Notes under the pieces: model-generated
Seen by the model: only the letters and a program-made list of their open reading frames with translations
The model's database searches: none
Told to the model about the DNA's origin: nothing
Position numbers and translations under genes: made by a program
Shown here: piece by piece, positions 13,601-24,500 of the stretch
How positions within the stretch are numbered: position 1 is the first letter of the stretch
How the letters are laid out: each line of letters starts with the position of its first letter
NCBI RefSeq assembly: GCF_000224145.3
Contig: NC_020177.2
Location: 4,968,156-5,032,155 of the forward strand
Reading direction: 5' to 3'
Length of the DNA stretch: 64,000 bases
Source: Ciona intestinalis
Taxonomy: Eukaryota > Chordata > Ascidiacea > Phlebobranchia > Cionidae

Positions 13601-16600
13601 TTTTCATTTCCCAATTGTTTCTCTTGGTTCTTATCTCATTGTTGTGTTATTTAAACGTTCATTTTGTTATACAAATCTACCATTGATTAATGATTATTAT
13701 ATAACTTTCCATTCAAAGCATTGATCAACAAACTGGGTGATCGGCCTCTACTGAACCTACTTCATGGTGAGCTGGCATGGCCCATCATTAGTTCTAACTG
13801 GGATGAATCAAAATTTGAACTTGTCAAAACTTTATCAACACTGAGAGGAAAGTTCCATAACAATGTCTTGTTTAAAGTTAAAGTTGGAAGGGAGACAAAG
13901 ACACATGCTTTGCAAGTAAGAGTTTAATGAATGAATATATGAATGTAACTGGTACCCTCGCATGGGCGGGCAACAACAGTTAGTATTACTCAGATGTTTT
14001 GTTTTATATTTCTATGTGCCCGCTTATAAGTGACTATGTATACAGCTTGTTTATCCTAGCGCTGCGGGGCAACATTCACAGTATTATAACACAGCTGTTG
14101 TTATGTAACACATGTGAAAAATGTATGAAAAGAAGGACAATTCCGTCATATACTGCTTTAGCGGTTTTTCTTGCATTGAAAGTTTCTTGCATTGAAAGTC
14201 ATGAATAGGTGTAGTTTATGCAACTATTCGATGTTATAGTTAAAATGTCATTGTTTTAAACTATTTATTTTACTCAGATTTCTACTGGAAAAATGGCAAT
14301 TCCTTTCAAGAGATACACCAATCCACATCTTGCATATGTAAGACTTGTGTATGTATATATAACATTAATCACCTGTATTGTACCTTGTTAAAGTAAATTA
14401 AATACTTGGTGGGTAATAAGCCAACTGTGGCCTAAACTTTTGGTTTCATGCAACATCTCAAGTATATGGAATATTAAAGTAAATGGCAAATGGTATATAC
14501 TATATAGAATTGGATAATAGTAAATGGTATTGACTGTCTGTATCGTAGAGTAAAAGAGAATAATCTGCCAGTATTACCACATATAATGGTAAATGGCATA
14601 GACTGTTCATAGAGTGTAAAAGAAAAATCTGTAACTATTAACACATACAACATTATTAGAAACTGGATGCTTACTACAAGCTTTTCTATGAAACTGCTAT
14701 CAACCTTGGAGCAGATGTGAGAACTGCTGTACAAGATGTGGAAAACGTTCGCAAGTTTGAGTTAAAGTTGTTGAACTTAAAGGAACATAGTAGTGAAGAG
14801 TATGGATACACAAGCACCTTGGCTGAAATGAACCAAAGAATACCAGGGGTTAGTTTAACATTTGGTTAAAGCTGTCATATATGGTTTTATTTAACCATTA
14901 TTTGTGTTTGTGTCATCATTTGTTTAATGTGGAAATCCTCTGGGTGCAGTATGAAAAATAAATGTATATTGTATGTACTTAAATTGCATAAACTTTCTTA
15001 TGCGCATGGTGATATTTGGCCTGTTAATGGCATTAGGGATGGAGGTTGACTGCAAGTTTCCTGTTAAACAGGACATTGATGGTTTACCAATTATTATGTA
15101 TTATGGAGAATAGCAATGCTTATTTATCCTTACTGGGTGGGAAAACTCTATTAGAAACAACATGTTTATTCGGCAAAGTTTGTTAGGCAGTAAAATAAAC
15201 TGCCTAATAGTTAATCAGTGCTAATTGTTTGTTAAACCAAACTTTGTTTCCAGATTAATTGGGTTGAACTGTTCACTGAAATGATCTGGACTTACCCAGT
15301 AACACCACAAACTAAAATCTGGGTCTATAATGAAAACTACCTCAAGAAACTCATAAGCCTCATACAAAAGACAGATAAAAGGTAAAGGTACAACTGTGCT
15401 TCAGTTTAATTCAACTTAAAGACAGGGCTATAGCCCATAACTAATAATCTGAAAAGCTGTTAACCTGCAGTAGGTACATACAAACAAAATTTAAATACAA
15501 CACTAAGTATTTTAAAAAGTGAATTAGATATTTTTACAAAATGGATATAACCAACAGCCCTTCTTTAATGATGCTTAACTCAAACCCTTCTGTATTTTCA
15601 GAGTTGTACAAAACTATATGGTATGGAGATTGGTGAAACACAGGGTGCGGAATCTAAGCAATCGGTTTGAGAATTTGTACAGAGAATATGTGAGAGAGGT
15701 TTACCACAGGAGTAGTTTACCTACAAGGAAATATAAATGCTCACACTTTCTGATGTTTTCTCTGAAACGACCAACTGGTTATCTTTTCATTAAGAAATAT
15801 TTCTCAAAGGCAAAGAAAGATGCAGTAAGTGTATTATTCCGATAATTTCTACATCTAAATATTTCCACATTTATAATTATGATATCTTTTCATACAACTG
15901 TCCAAGTTATAACAAGATTTTTTAATACACCAGACACACATGGTGTATTCATACACCTCATGCTTACTGTACAGTTATAACAAGGGTGTTTTTTTACACC
16001 AGACAAACATGGTGTATTCAGACACCTCATGCTCACTGCCGAGTTATAACATGGGTGTCTTCTTATACACCAGAAACACATGGTGTCCTCAAACCTATTA
16101 TTACTGACAAACAACTTTAGCACCAACTAATTATCGATTTTCTCCCTTTCTAGGCAAAGGTTTTGTTTGAACATGTTAAGAAAGGGTTTGTTCAGCTTTT
16201 GAACACAGAAGTAAATTGGATGGACAACAAGACAAGAGAATACGCCAAGAAGAAAGCTCTGGCGGTTAAGTTCCATATTGGATATAATGAACAGATGTAC
16301 AACAATGTTACTAAGATTGATGCAAGCCTTCAAGAGGTGATTCTAGTTAACATATCAATTAATGAATGAATGTTACTTATTTAGCAAGGTGGGGCAATGA
16401 CAGTCGTTATAACTGTATAAAGGTGTTCTGTTTAATACACCTCGTGGCTGGTTACAAGCTACTAATAAACCTTGATGCAACATTATTTTTTTTTTGTTTA
16501 ATTTAAGACTTATAGAACATTTATCAAAACTCAAAGGTGCCCTGTATGCAAAATCATGCATTAATAAAAAGACTGCATATATCTTCAATGCCAACGCCGC

Positions 16601-19194
16601 CCATAAACTATATACATTCTTGTGCAGTTACATCCAAAGGTCAGTGATTACTTTGGCAATGTAATTAAAGTTCTCACCGAAATTGCACAAAACAAGTTTA
16701 AATTATTGGGAAAACCAGTGAAGGCAAATACAGATCCTTTTACTGCAAGACCTACAATGGTAAACGCAAGATATGACCCAACATACAACACAGTGTGTAA
16801 GTATAACCAAACAGAGACTAATATATATATAATGATATGTAACATTTGAAATAAGTGTGTACAAATATATTATACTTGTATATTATGTTCGTTTGGAGTA
16901 GTTTAAAATGTTACAACTAGTAAGAGCAATTTTAATATAAGAAAGCTGTTGATTAGTTCACAAAGTTCACAATAGCTACTTGAATTGTTCAGACATACAC
17001 ATACAATATGTTAATGGTAAAAGGCTGAATCTCCAAATCAAATAAATGTAATAATAAATACTATGACACAAGATCAACAAAGCGACAGCCCACAAGAAGT
17101 TGAACTTCTTATAGCTTTATATTTTTTCAGCTCTGCCAGGGGGTGAATTACAGTATCCATTCTACTGGGGAAACAAATACCTAAGGTATGTAGCTTTGAA
17201 ATTGGTAAGGTCTTTATGGTAGGTCCCTCGGTATTGGGATATAACCAAATAATAACAAACAATAGATGCAAATATTTCACATATTTATTCAAGATTTTTT
17301 ACTGCTTCTGAAAGGAGCTGTAAGTTACAACAGGTTAAAAAACACAAATTAAAGTTATAATTTATAATATTTTGCAACACTGCATGGAATTGTACAATAT
17401 CTACAAAGACTCTTACTCACAGGGCCTATCAATATGGTGCCATTGGTTCGATTCTTGGCCACGAGTTGACCCATGGGTTTGATGATAATGGGCGGATGTA
17501 TGACATTCAAGGAAGAATGAGAAACTGGTGGTCTCCTGCTTCACTTGCAGAGTTCAAGAAGAGAGAAAAATGCATGGAGAAGCAGTACAGTTCAATATAC
17601 TGGCCTTTGGCTGGTAAACATGTAAGTTACACAACAAAGACTTTGTTAGTCCCTTAATAATTTGCTATTGCATTTAAAGTAATGAATAAAGTTAGTTATG
17701 TTGAATGACATGCAAAAAAAGGATGTTTAAAGACTAGAGTCTTGCTGGCAGTGTTTCATTTCTGTATTTAGTTCTAATATAAACTACATTTTTTTCAGTT
17801 GGATGGAGTGAAATTGCTTGGAGAAAACATTGCTGATAACGGAGGTGTAAGAGAAGCATATGCAGTAAGTGAATAAATGTAACTATTTTAAACATTTGTG
17901 TTGAGAAACAGTTGTTGGGGTGGTACCCTTATAACCAGAGGGTATAAGGTTCAAGGCTGGGTGCTGCTACCATTATGTGTGTGTATCTGGGCATGATTCT
18001 TAATGGCAGTTGCTTGAACCCAGTGTTCACTGATGTGTTGTTTAATTTTGCAGGCATAAAATGTATGTAATAGATCATCTGTGCCATAACGACTGTTGTT
18101 GCTCCATAAACGTATGAAAGACAGAATATACAAGTTTCATTCATTCATGTAATTCTTTTAAATCAGGGTTACCAGATCTGGTTGAAAGACAATGGTTTAA
18201 AGGGAGAAGCATTAGAACCTTCCACAGGGCTCACAAACAACCAAATGTTCTTCATTGGCTACGCAAACGTAAGTCTGGTACTTGGCAGGGTTTGTTGTTA
18301 TTGACCTCATAAAGTTCAAAGTTTACGAAAACGGTCAGTTGTTGTAATGTACACGAAAATAGCCAGGAATATTGCAACGAAGCTAAGAGGTCTAGATTTT
18401 TGCATTTAAAATTGTATACAGAGGGGTGGGGAAAGATGGGACACCCTTTTGTTCAATTTTCTTTTCGCATTTGGTAGTAAACAAAGAACATTCAAAAAAT
18501 TATAAAACCGTATTCTTACTACTCCCAATAGACCGTTGTTAATCGCTTAAAACTTGATCAGGATATTTAAATATTGTGTGCTAAAGGTCGCCCATCTCCC
18601 CCACCTTACTATATAATAATATGCGACAACGAGGTTTTCCCAACGTTATTACTCATATTATATGGGCATATGGTTGACGTCCTACGGTGAGGCGCGACCT
18701 TGGGATTAGGACTACTAAATTCCAACAATATTTAAACTAGTTGTATAAACATGATTATTTTTCGACAGGTTCGTTGTGGTAAATTCACACGAGCGGGCGC
18801 CATAACACAACTTGCAACTGATAACCACGGTCCAGGGAAATACAGGTGAGACAATTACACTAGAATTTCCTCGTTGTTTTGTGCGGCCGAGGATGTTTGA
18901 TCCTTTGCCGAAAATCAGTTCTTTGAAATTACGTTCAGTAAAAACGCGTTGTTTAAAAATGGCAATATACATTAAGACACAAAGCGCAAACCAGCGCTAG
19001 ATATACACCGAACACGAATGTCACAGCAATAAAAAGCTGCTGAAACATTATATTTACATGCGCTGTATAATTTATTCTACCTTTCAATACACAGGATAAC
19101 AACTGCTCTTCAGAACTTTGATAAATTTTCCGAAGCATTTTCTTGTCCATCTGGTTCTTTTATGAACCCGCGACACAAGTGCGTCATCTGGTGA
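10660..19194 (+). CDS. Secreted CCP-M13 zinc metallopeptidase, neprilysin-like (paralogue 1)
   Basis: Predicted secreted zinc endopeptidase of the neprilysin/endothelin-converting-enzyme family (M13), 864 aa; the physiological peptide substrate is unknown. Exons: 10660-10800, 11147-11321, 11643-11766, 11950-12056, 12312-12365, 12836-12997, 13331-13414, 13719-13915, 14278-14337, 14660-14848, 15254-15381, 15602-15824, 16154-16336, 16628-16796, 17131-17185, 17423-17621, 17799-17864, 18167-18268, 18769-18845, 19095-19194; all phases join. Residues 1-23 form a signal peptide (MLLSKVTLGLLFICVICSCV) in place of the usual type II membrane anchor. An acidic linker follows (24-110), then a six-Cys sushi-like module (C112-C180, Trp166), then M13 from about 190. 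The catalytic set is H697-E-L-T-H701, E759 and D763 in GENIADNGG, a His-Gly-Pro-Gly-x-x-Arg site near the end and C-terminal CVIW. Odd point: NARY (655-658) replaces the usual NAFY. Tandem with a close paralogue downstream. Confidence 0.93.
11643..12056 (+). other. Sushi/CCP-like module of M13 paralogue 1 (two exons)
   Basis: Exons 11643-11766 and 11950-12056 encode residues 107-182. Six cysteines (two more than a canonical sushi domain) are arranged CSAI, NCG, WCKITCNPGYK, LCGKPTKYRWTY and RC. The GY after the fourth cysteine and the Trp before the last are sushi hallmarks; the extra pair resembles CCP variants with a third disulfide. Sushi modules usually mediate protein binding, so a targeting role is inference. 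Confidence 0.75.
12118..12310 (+). repeat. Repeat family D copy in intron
   Basis: Shares GCGTGTTTTAAACAACTGCCGT, a TTTGCTACTAATTTCTTTG-like stretch and TTAACTTGAT with blocks at about 29030-29295 and 38715-38965. It is an AT-rich dispersed repeat inside an intron of the first M13 gene. Confidence 0.55.
12570..12662 (-). repeat. tRNA-derived SINE fragment (reverse)
   Basis: The reverse strand reads GGTTCAAGACTTGACGCTGC followed by TACCATTGTGAGCATATGTG. This matches the box-B-to-tail region of the SINE copies near 17.9 and 59.1 kb. A second, more diverged copy in the same orientation lies at about 12725-12808. Confidence 0.6.
13013..13190 (+). mobile_element. Repeat family A copy just after an exon
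   Basis: Begins TAGTACTGTGGGATAAAATAGGACACC and carries the family interior (CCTGATCGTGTTTTAAACAA, AGTCGTGAGGATAG, TTTGTTTACCACCAAATGGG). Its right end is degraded. It lies only about 15 bases downstream of the weak donor of exon 6 (12997) of the first M13 gene. Confidence 0.8.
13943..14105 (+). repeat. Family B fragments in intron
   Basis: Two adjacent degraded cores (CTCGCATGGGCGGGCAACAACAG, TTTCTATGTGCCCGCTTATA, then CTAGCGCTGCGGGGCAACATTC) match family B. They lie in the intron before the 60-bp exon at 14278. Confidence 0.6.
15901..16097 (+). repeat. Three tandem family-B-derived units of about 66 bp
   Basis: Three consecutive units each contain a TATAACAnGnGTGT-like block, ACACCAGACACACATGGTGT and ACACCTCATGCTCACTG. 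The core resembles family B, so an element fragment appears to have been amplified in tandem inside an intron of the first M13 gene. Confidence 0.75.
16366..16455 (+). repeat. Family B fragment in intron
   Basis: GAATGAATG, GGTGGGGCAATGACAGTCGT, AAAGGTGTTCTGTTTAATAC and ACCTCGTGGCTGGTTACAAG match the family B core. It lies between the exons ending at 16336 and starting at 16628. Confidence 0.65.
17905..18062 (+). repeat. tRNA-derived SINE in intron
   Basis: Contains a box-B-like GGTTCAAGGCTGG, then GTGCTGCTACCATTATGTGT and a conserved body (GCATGATTCTTAATGGCAGT, TGAACCCAGTGTTCACTGAT). It ends GGCATAAAATG, as the copy at about 59120-59282 ends with GCCATAAAAC. A box-A match is weak, so this is a SINE fragment and not a tRNA gene. 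Confidence 0.65.
18421..18613 (-). mobile_element. Repeat family A copy (reverse) in intron
   Basis: Starts GGGGTGGGGAAAGATGGGACA and ends CGCCCATCTCCCCCACCTTA. The interior is the inverse of the family block (TTTGGTAGTAAACAAAGAAC, ATAAAACCGTATTCTTAC, AAAACTTGATCAGGATAT). Confidence 0.85.
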
Positions 19195-19316
19195 CGAGAT
19201 TTTTAGAATATTTTGAATTTCTTGAACCTGTTGTTTCATGGATGTTTTGCAAACTGTGCAATACGTTAGATAAGTGTATGTATTTTAAATTACCTATCTA
19301 AATTTCGTTATAAGCA

Positions 19317-19322
19317 AATAAA
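19317..19322 (+). promoter_or_regulatory. Polyadenylation signal of M13 paralogue 1
   Basis: A canonical AATAAA lies 123 bases after the TGA stop codon, followed by T-rich sequence. The position is typical for a short 3' UTR. Confidence 0.7.
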
Positions 19323-21564
19323 AGAGTTATTGCGTTTTTGACTCGTTGCAAGAATACATACATGGTTAAAGTTATTAAACTTTTCTTGCCATAACCCACA
19401 AGGTTACATACGTGGTAACTGGTAAGTAGACACAATGTGTATGAAACATAAACCCGTGTTAAGCTCACATTTACAAGATACCCTACACCTGGTATGAACT
19501 ACAAGTCACCTTTGTAGTTTCCATAAGTTTTATTAGTTGTCGTATGTGGTTTGATCTCTTCGTTTATTAAACATTTTTTTCTCCCGTTTTCAATGAGATA
19601 AATATAAAGATATGTTATGTTATAAGCCCGACTATACAAAAGAGAAGCGAGTTATCCACGTAAGTTTTATGGGATAAGAAGTTATACTTACATAAAGAAC
19701 TAATTTCAATGCGACTACGTCATTTTATCACTTTTACAAGTTTTGTGCAAACACAAATCCGACTTAACATGTTCTTCATGTCTCAACAATAACTACATAC
19801 TAGAATAACGATTACGGTTTCCAGAACTGAGCCATTACGACGTCATAATAAAAATAATTCTAGAGCAATGATAAATAACAATGATGATGATGTAACAAGA
19901 CAGGATTTTTACACAAGGGAACAACAAACGAAAAATATTACGAGTCAGTTAAATCAATAGACAGGATGCATGTCCAGGTGTGGGAATTATGATGCAGTAT
20001 TTCAAACTAGCGTCAATATAATGTATTGTATTATAATGTAATGCTTGGAAGAAGTGTTGTATTGTATTACATTAGTGTTAGGAAATATTACATTGAGGTT
20101 ATGAAACGTTAAGTATATATTGCATTATTTTTAGACTATAAGTGTTATGGATGGTTGATAAAACTAGATACTAATATCTTTGTCAAATTTAAGTGTTATT
20201 AGTAGCAGCTGTTAGCAGTTAATAAGCTGGGTCTCAGCGAGAAACTAAGCATATGAATCCTAAGTCGTGAGGAGTTATTTAAACAGTATATTTACCATAT
20301 GTGGATGTTTAGTGGCGGAATGCGCGTAGCTAACGACAAGCAGTATGTTAATCGGCTGTTGGAAATTATGGAGCTCGTATGGACGAAGTGGTTGAAGGCT
20401 GCGAAGTGTTTTTATACATTACAGTCTTATCCAGTTTTGTGTGATATTCATAGATGGATTCTAACTGCCTGTTTAAAAGTTAAATGTAATGTTGCTCGGC
20501 CATGTAACTGGGCATATGGTCTTATAATTACCACCAAAAATACTAATCTACTTAGCAAACAGTTGGTTAAGAAATAAAATAGCTATAAGCTCAGTATGTA
20601 TTGTCGTTAGATGTCATATACAATGCGGGTTGATGTCCGTTTCCCATTTTCGGTTGCACCATTGTCCTACCGTTCAGTAGCACAGCGTTAACAATGGTAA
20701 AACACTAAAGTCCGCGAAAAAATTATGCAATATTTAACTGAATAAGCTAGTGTTGTTAAACTTTGAAGAACTGATTATCCGATACACAGGGATGGGAATA
20801 TGAGTTGGTTAGGGCGAGTTATATCCCGCTTCCTGTATTGGCTGTACGCCTGCTGCTTCAATGTAGTTTCCTTGAGGTCTCGGATGGCAACCATGCCCGT
20901 ATTTCAGGCAGAACTCTTCAGAGAAGATAGTTGGTTTAATGTTCATACAAAAAGGAAGTGTGTTTGCTTATTTGCGTAGTTGTGCTATCTCCAACATTTT
21001 TGTGTGTGCTGTTTTGTAGTGTTAGAACACAAGCGAAAGAAAGTGCAGGGAAATGAAGCAAGTTTGAAAGCCGCGTTTTAAGCCATATGGTCATATTTTA
21101 TTGAAGCGTTTATCGTCAGAGGCTTGTTTCTTTGAGAATGTTTACTTGTTTGCGGTTTGCGTAGCTCGCCGGATGTTTAGCGTAATCTTAAAGTAGTGGC
21201 AACGCTAAAATTTTTATATAACGGCTGATGCCGTTGCGATGGTTGGTATATCTAAATAGATTCCCTCAGCTAAGCAGTTTAAACAAAGCACAACTAAAGG
21301 AAGTATGGTACTTACGTTAAGGAGCTAGAATTGGGATAACTCGAAATCGCCGACGTGTATATAGGAACAGCTTGTATATATCTTTGATGTACGTAGCCAA
21401 GATCTCATCTGTTTATACATGATTAAAAATGTGCAGCGTAATATATACTTAAAAAATGTTAAGCGAGTTTAATAATTCATACATACCTTTATGGAAACTA
21501 TTACATCGTCAACTGATATCATAAACGTCACTCATTACAACGTACAAACAATATCCTCATGTTT

Positions 21565-21589
21565 TATCCGGTTCCAGGTGTATAGAAAC
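21565..21589 (+). promoter_or_regulatory. Candidate spliced-leader acceptor before M13 paralogue 2
   Basis: A pyrimidine-rich stretch ends in CCGGTTCCAG at 21577, 12 bases before the ATG. Many Ciona mRNAs receive a trans-spliced leader at unpaired acceptors close to the start codon. No upstream donor exon was recognised, but an ordinary cis-spliced 5' UTR exon is equally possible. Confidence 0.35.
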
Positions 21590-24500
21590 ATGAAGCCATT
21601 CAGTAGGTTGCATGGCTTTATCCTCTGTTTTATATTTGCCACTTTGCACAATCATTGTCAAGCCCTTGATGTTCTTTCCCATGAAGAACATGACGTAGAG
21701 GTGCCAGATTTCTCAGCAGAACAGAGCGATATCGTAAGTAACTCTAACTACTTCCTAATATAATTGTCTAGCTTGTATGCAATAGTGTATGCACTGACAG
21801 TAGAACAACTCTTAACTAGTTCCTACTTTAATACCCTAGTGGGCGTAGGCCACAATCTTTATTACATACATTAGTTATATACGCAATTTTCACTAAAATA
21901 GTGACTGGCAATAGACGGGAATCTTATAGACTCTTAACTAATTTATACTTTAATTGCTTGGCCTACAGTTGAACCCGCTGTATTCACCGGATTCGACAGC
22001 AAGCTCAGGTCTTAGCGAGTTCGCGACAGTTCTCCACGTAAATAAACGATAACATACCAGAATTAAACTTTTTTTCCTAAAGCCTAAATTTTCAGCTAAA
22101 CGTTTTTATAGAAGCCTACTTTCCGAACAACTTATATTATAAACAAGAACGGGTGATTTCGAGTTTGCGTAAGAGCTCGCCTAAAGAAACGGCCGCAACA
22201 TATATCAATTTTGTCACCTTAACCTTAATTTATTACCAAATAGTTTTTTTTCTATTTTAATACTAGTTACCCTAATCACAAACTTTGTTATATTAACCTA
22301 TATGCTGAAAGTTTTCCACAGCATTGCAGCTTTTATTGGCTTAGGCTTAGTCCATATCTGTCTATATAGTCAATCTTATACCAAAACACTCGTTCAAATC
22401 TAACCTTTTACCTAGGGATGCACATTACAGAATAATTAGGTATTCTAGGATATCCTAGAATACTTTATTTCGAATCTAGAATTCCGAATCTAGAATTTCG
22501 AATCTTTTTGTATTTATAGGAAAAAAATAATTTTACCCACATAAGTCAATTTATTGACTCTTTCATAGCAGCCTTGTTGGATCATGAGCTGTAAAATTAT
22601 CAAAAATTGTACTATTGGGTAGTTTTTGGGTCATGGAACGTATAGCAGGCTATGAAAAGACGTTGTAAAACGTTTACTCTCAAAAGTCCCACAAACACAA
22701 AAATATTTTTTTTTTAATTATTAAATTTCAAAAATTGTTAATATAGTGTATGAGATGACGTGTAATGACGTCATTAAACAGAATACCGAATCCCTTAATT
22801 AGATTCGAATACAAAAGGATTCGAATCTCATAAATTCGAAATTCTGTAATGTGCATCCCTACTTTTACCCATGCGTAAAATGACATTCATAACTTTTTAC
22901 TTGTTTCAAAGTAGCAATGATATTCCAACGCTGTTGTTTAGAGCAAAGAACCTGAAAAAAAAACGGAGCGTTTTAAAACACATACGTTTTAATACACACA
23001 TACGACAATTGATTCAATCTATCTGTGTAGTCACCATTGAGCTTATTGCCCACAAAGTTACATACATGCGGTAACTTGTATATAAGCGGGCGCGAGGTGT
23101 ATAAAATAGAACACTTGTGTTATAACGACTGTCGTTGCCCCACCATGCTAGAATAAATAGGTTTTATTAAATTATTCCTTCATTAACAGTACGAAGAAAT
23201 GGCTCAAATACCGGACTCGGGTCTTCCCAGGGATGAAGTTAGAGACGAAGAACTTTTAAGAGCGATCCGACGCCGTCAGGATGGAGTTTTACTTCGTAGT
23301 GAAGTTGAGGAGACAGGAGAGGTGGAGGACGAAGAGGACCAGGAGGAAGTTCGGATGTCGGACCTCCCGTTTAAGGATGAGGACGACATCTATATGCATA
23401 GAGCTGATGAAGAGGACTATACACATGATATCTCAAAGAGAAGTTTCGCAGATGAGTTATTGGAAGAAATGAGAAGGGTGATGGAAGATGACTTAATTGG
23501 AAGACATGGGGCGGCATCAACAGGTGTGGTATATTTAGCTATAATTGTGTATTGTGTGTTATTTGTTCGTTATACAACTCGGAAAAAAACGGTGCTATAA
23601 AGGAAACCACATGTGTTATAGTAACTTGTAAGCGGACACGAGGTGTATATGAAAAAGCACACCCGTGTTATAACGACTTTCATTGCCCATCGCCCAAGGA
23701 TAAATAAGCTATGTTAATTTAATTAAAAGTAAAACGACAGTTGCTGTAACACGACAAGGATAGAATGAATGAAATAGCATTGGACATGTTTTAAAAAGCG
23801 CGGTTGTTAAATCCATTTAAAATGAATATATTAAGATTGTATATGTAGCAGGTAAAGTACTTGAGAAATAACCTGTTTTAAAGGTACTTACGTGAGTCCA
23901 CGTAAAAGCTGTTCAGCGTTCCGAGGTCCAACGTCACATTCCATTAAACAATGTGGATCAACCAAAACGTTTCTTGGAGTGGTTCAGTGGTGCAAACTCT
24001 CGTGTGGGGCTGGATACAAGTAGGTTCATTGGTTAATGTAAAGTTTACCTTTAGATTTATTTTAGCAAAACTATGTTAAATCAAAAGGTATCAACAGCGT
24101 GGGTACAGGTACAGGTTTAGATAAAATGACACGTCTTATTGTCCAGCAGAAAAAAATCACGAGATTGGTTATATAGTGGTGTGGGGGAGGACGGGACACC
24201 TCTAGCCCATGATATCCAAATATCCTGATCGTGTTTTAAACAATTAAAAACGGTCTGTGGAAGTCGTGAGGATATGGTTTTATAATTCTTTAAATGTTTT
24301 TTGTTTACAACAAAATGGGACGATAAACTAGAGTGAAAAGGTATCCCATATTTCCCCAATCTACTATACTATTAGTACAACCGGATGGCATTTCAGGAAG
24401 AAAACGTTTTATATACGTAATAACTTATTTAACCCAAGTCCCACTTGTACGCGAGCATTGTTCAGGCCATAAGGTCACCAGCTTCATGTCAATCGTTTAT

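Larger units (their letters stand above)
19195..21589. other. Intergenic spacer between tandem M13 genes
   Basis: This 2.4 kb spacer holds the 3' UTR of the first M13 gene (AATAAA at 19317-19322) and a reverse family B fragment (about 19385-19450). It also holds a stretch rich in TGTATTGTATTATAATGTA-like runs (20020-20080). A 92-codon frame at 20299-20577 has no splice, signal or domain support and is not called a gene. Confidence 0.65.

Noticed and set aside
20299..20577. 92-codon open frame between the two M13 genes
   Set aside because: No signal peptide, no recognisable motif, no splice context; it lies in ordinary intergenic DNA.
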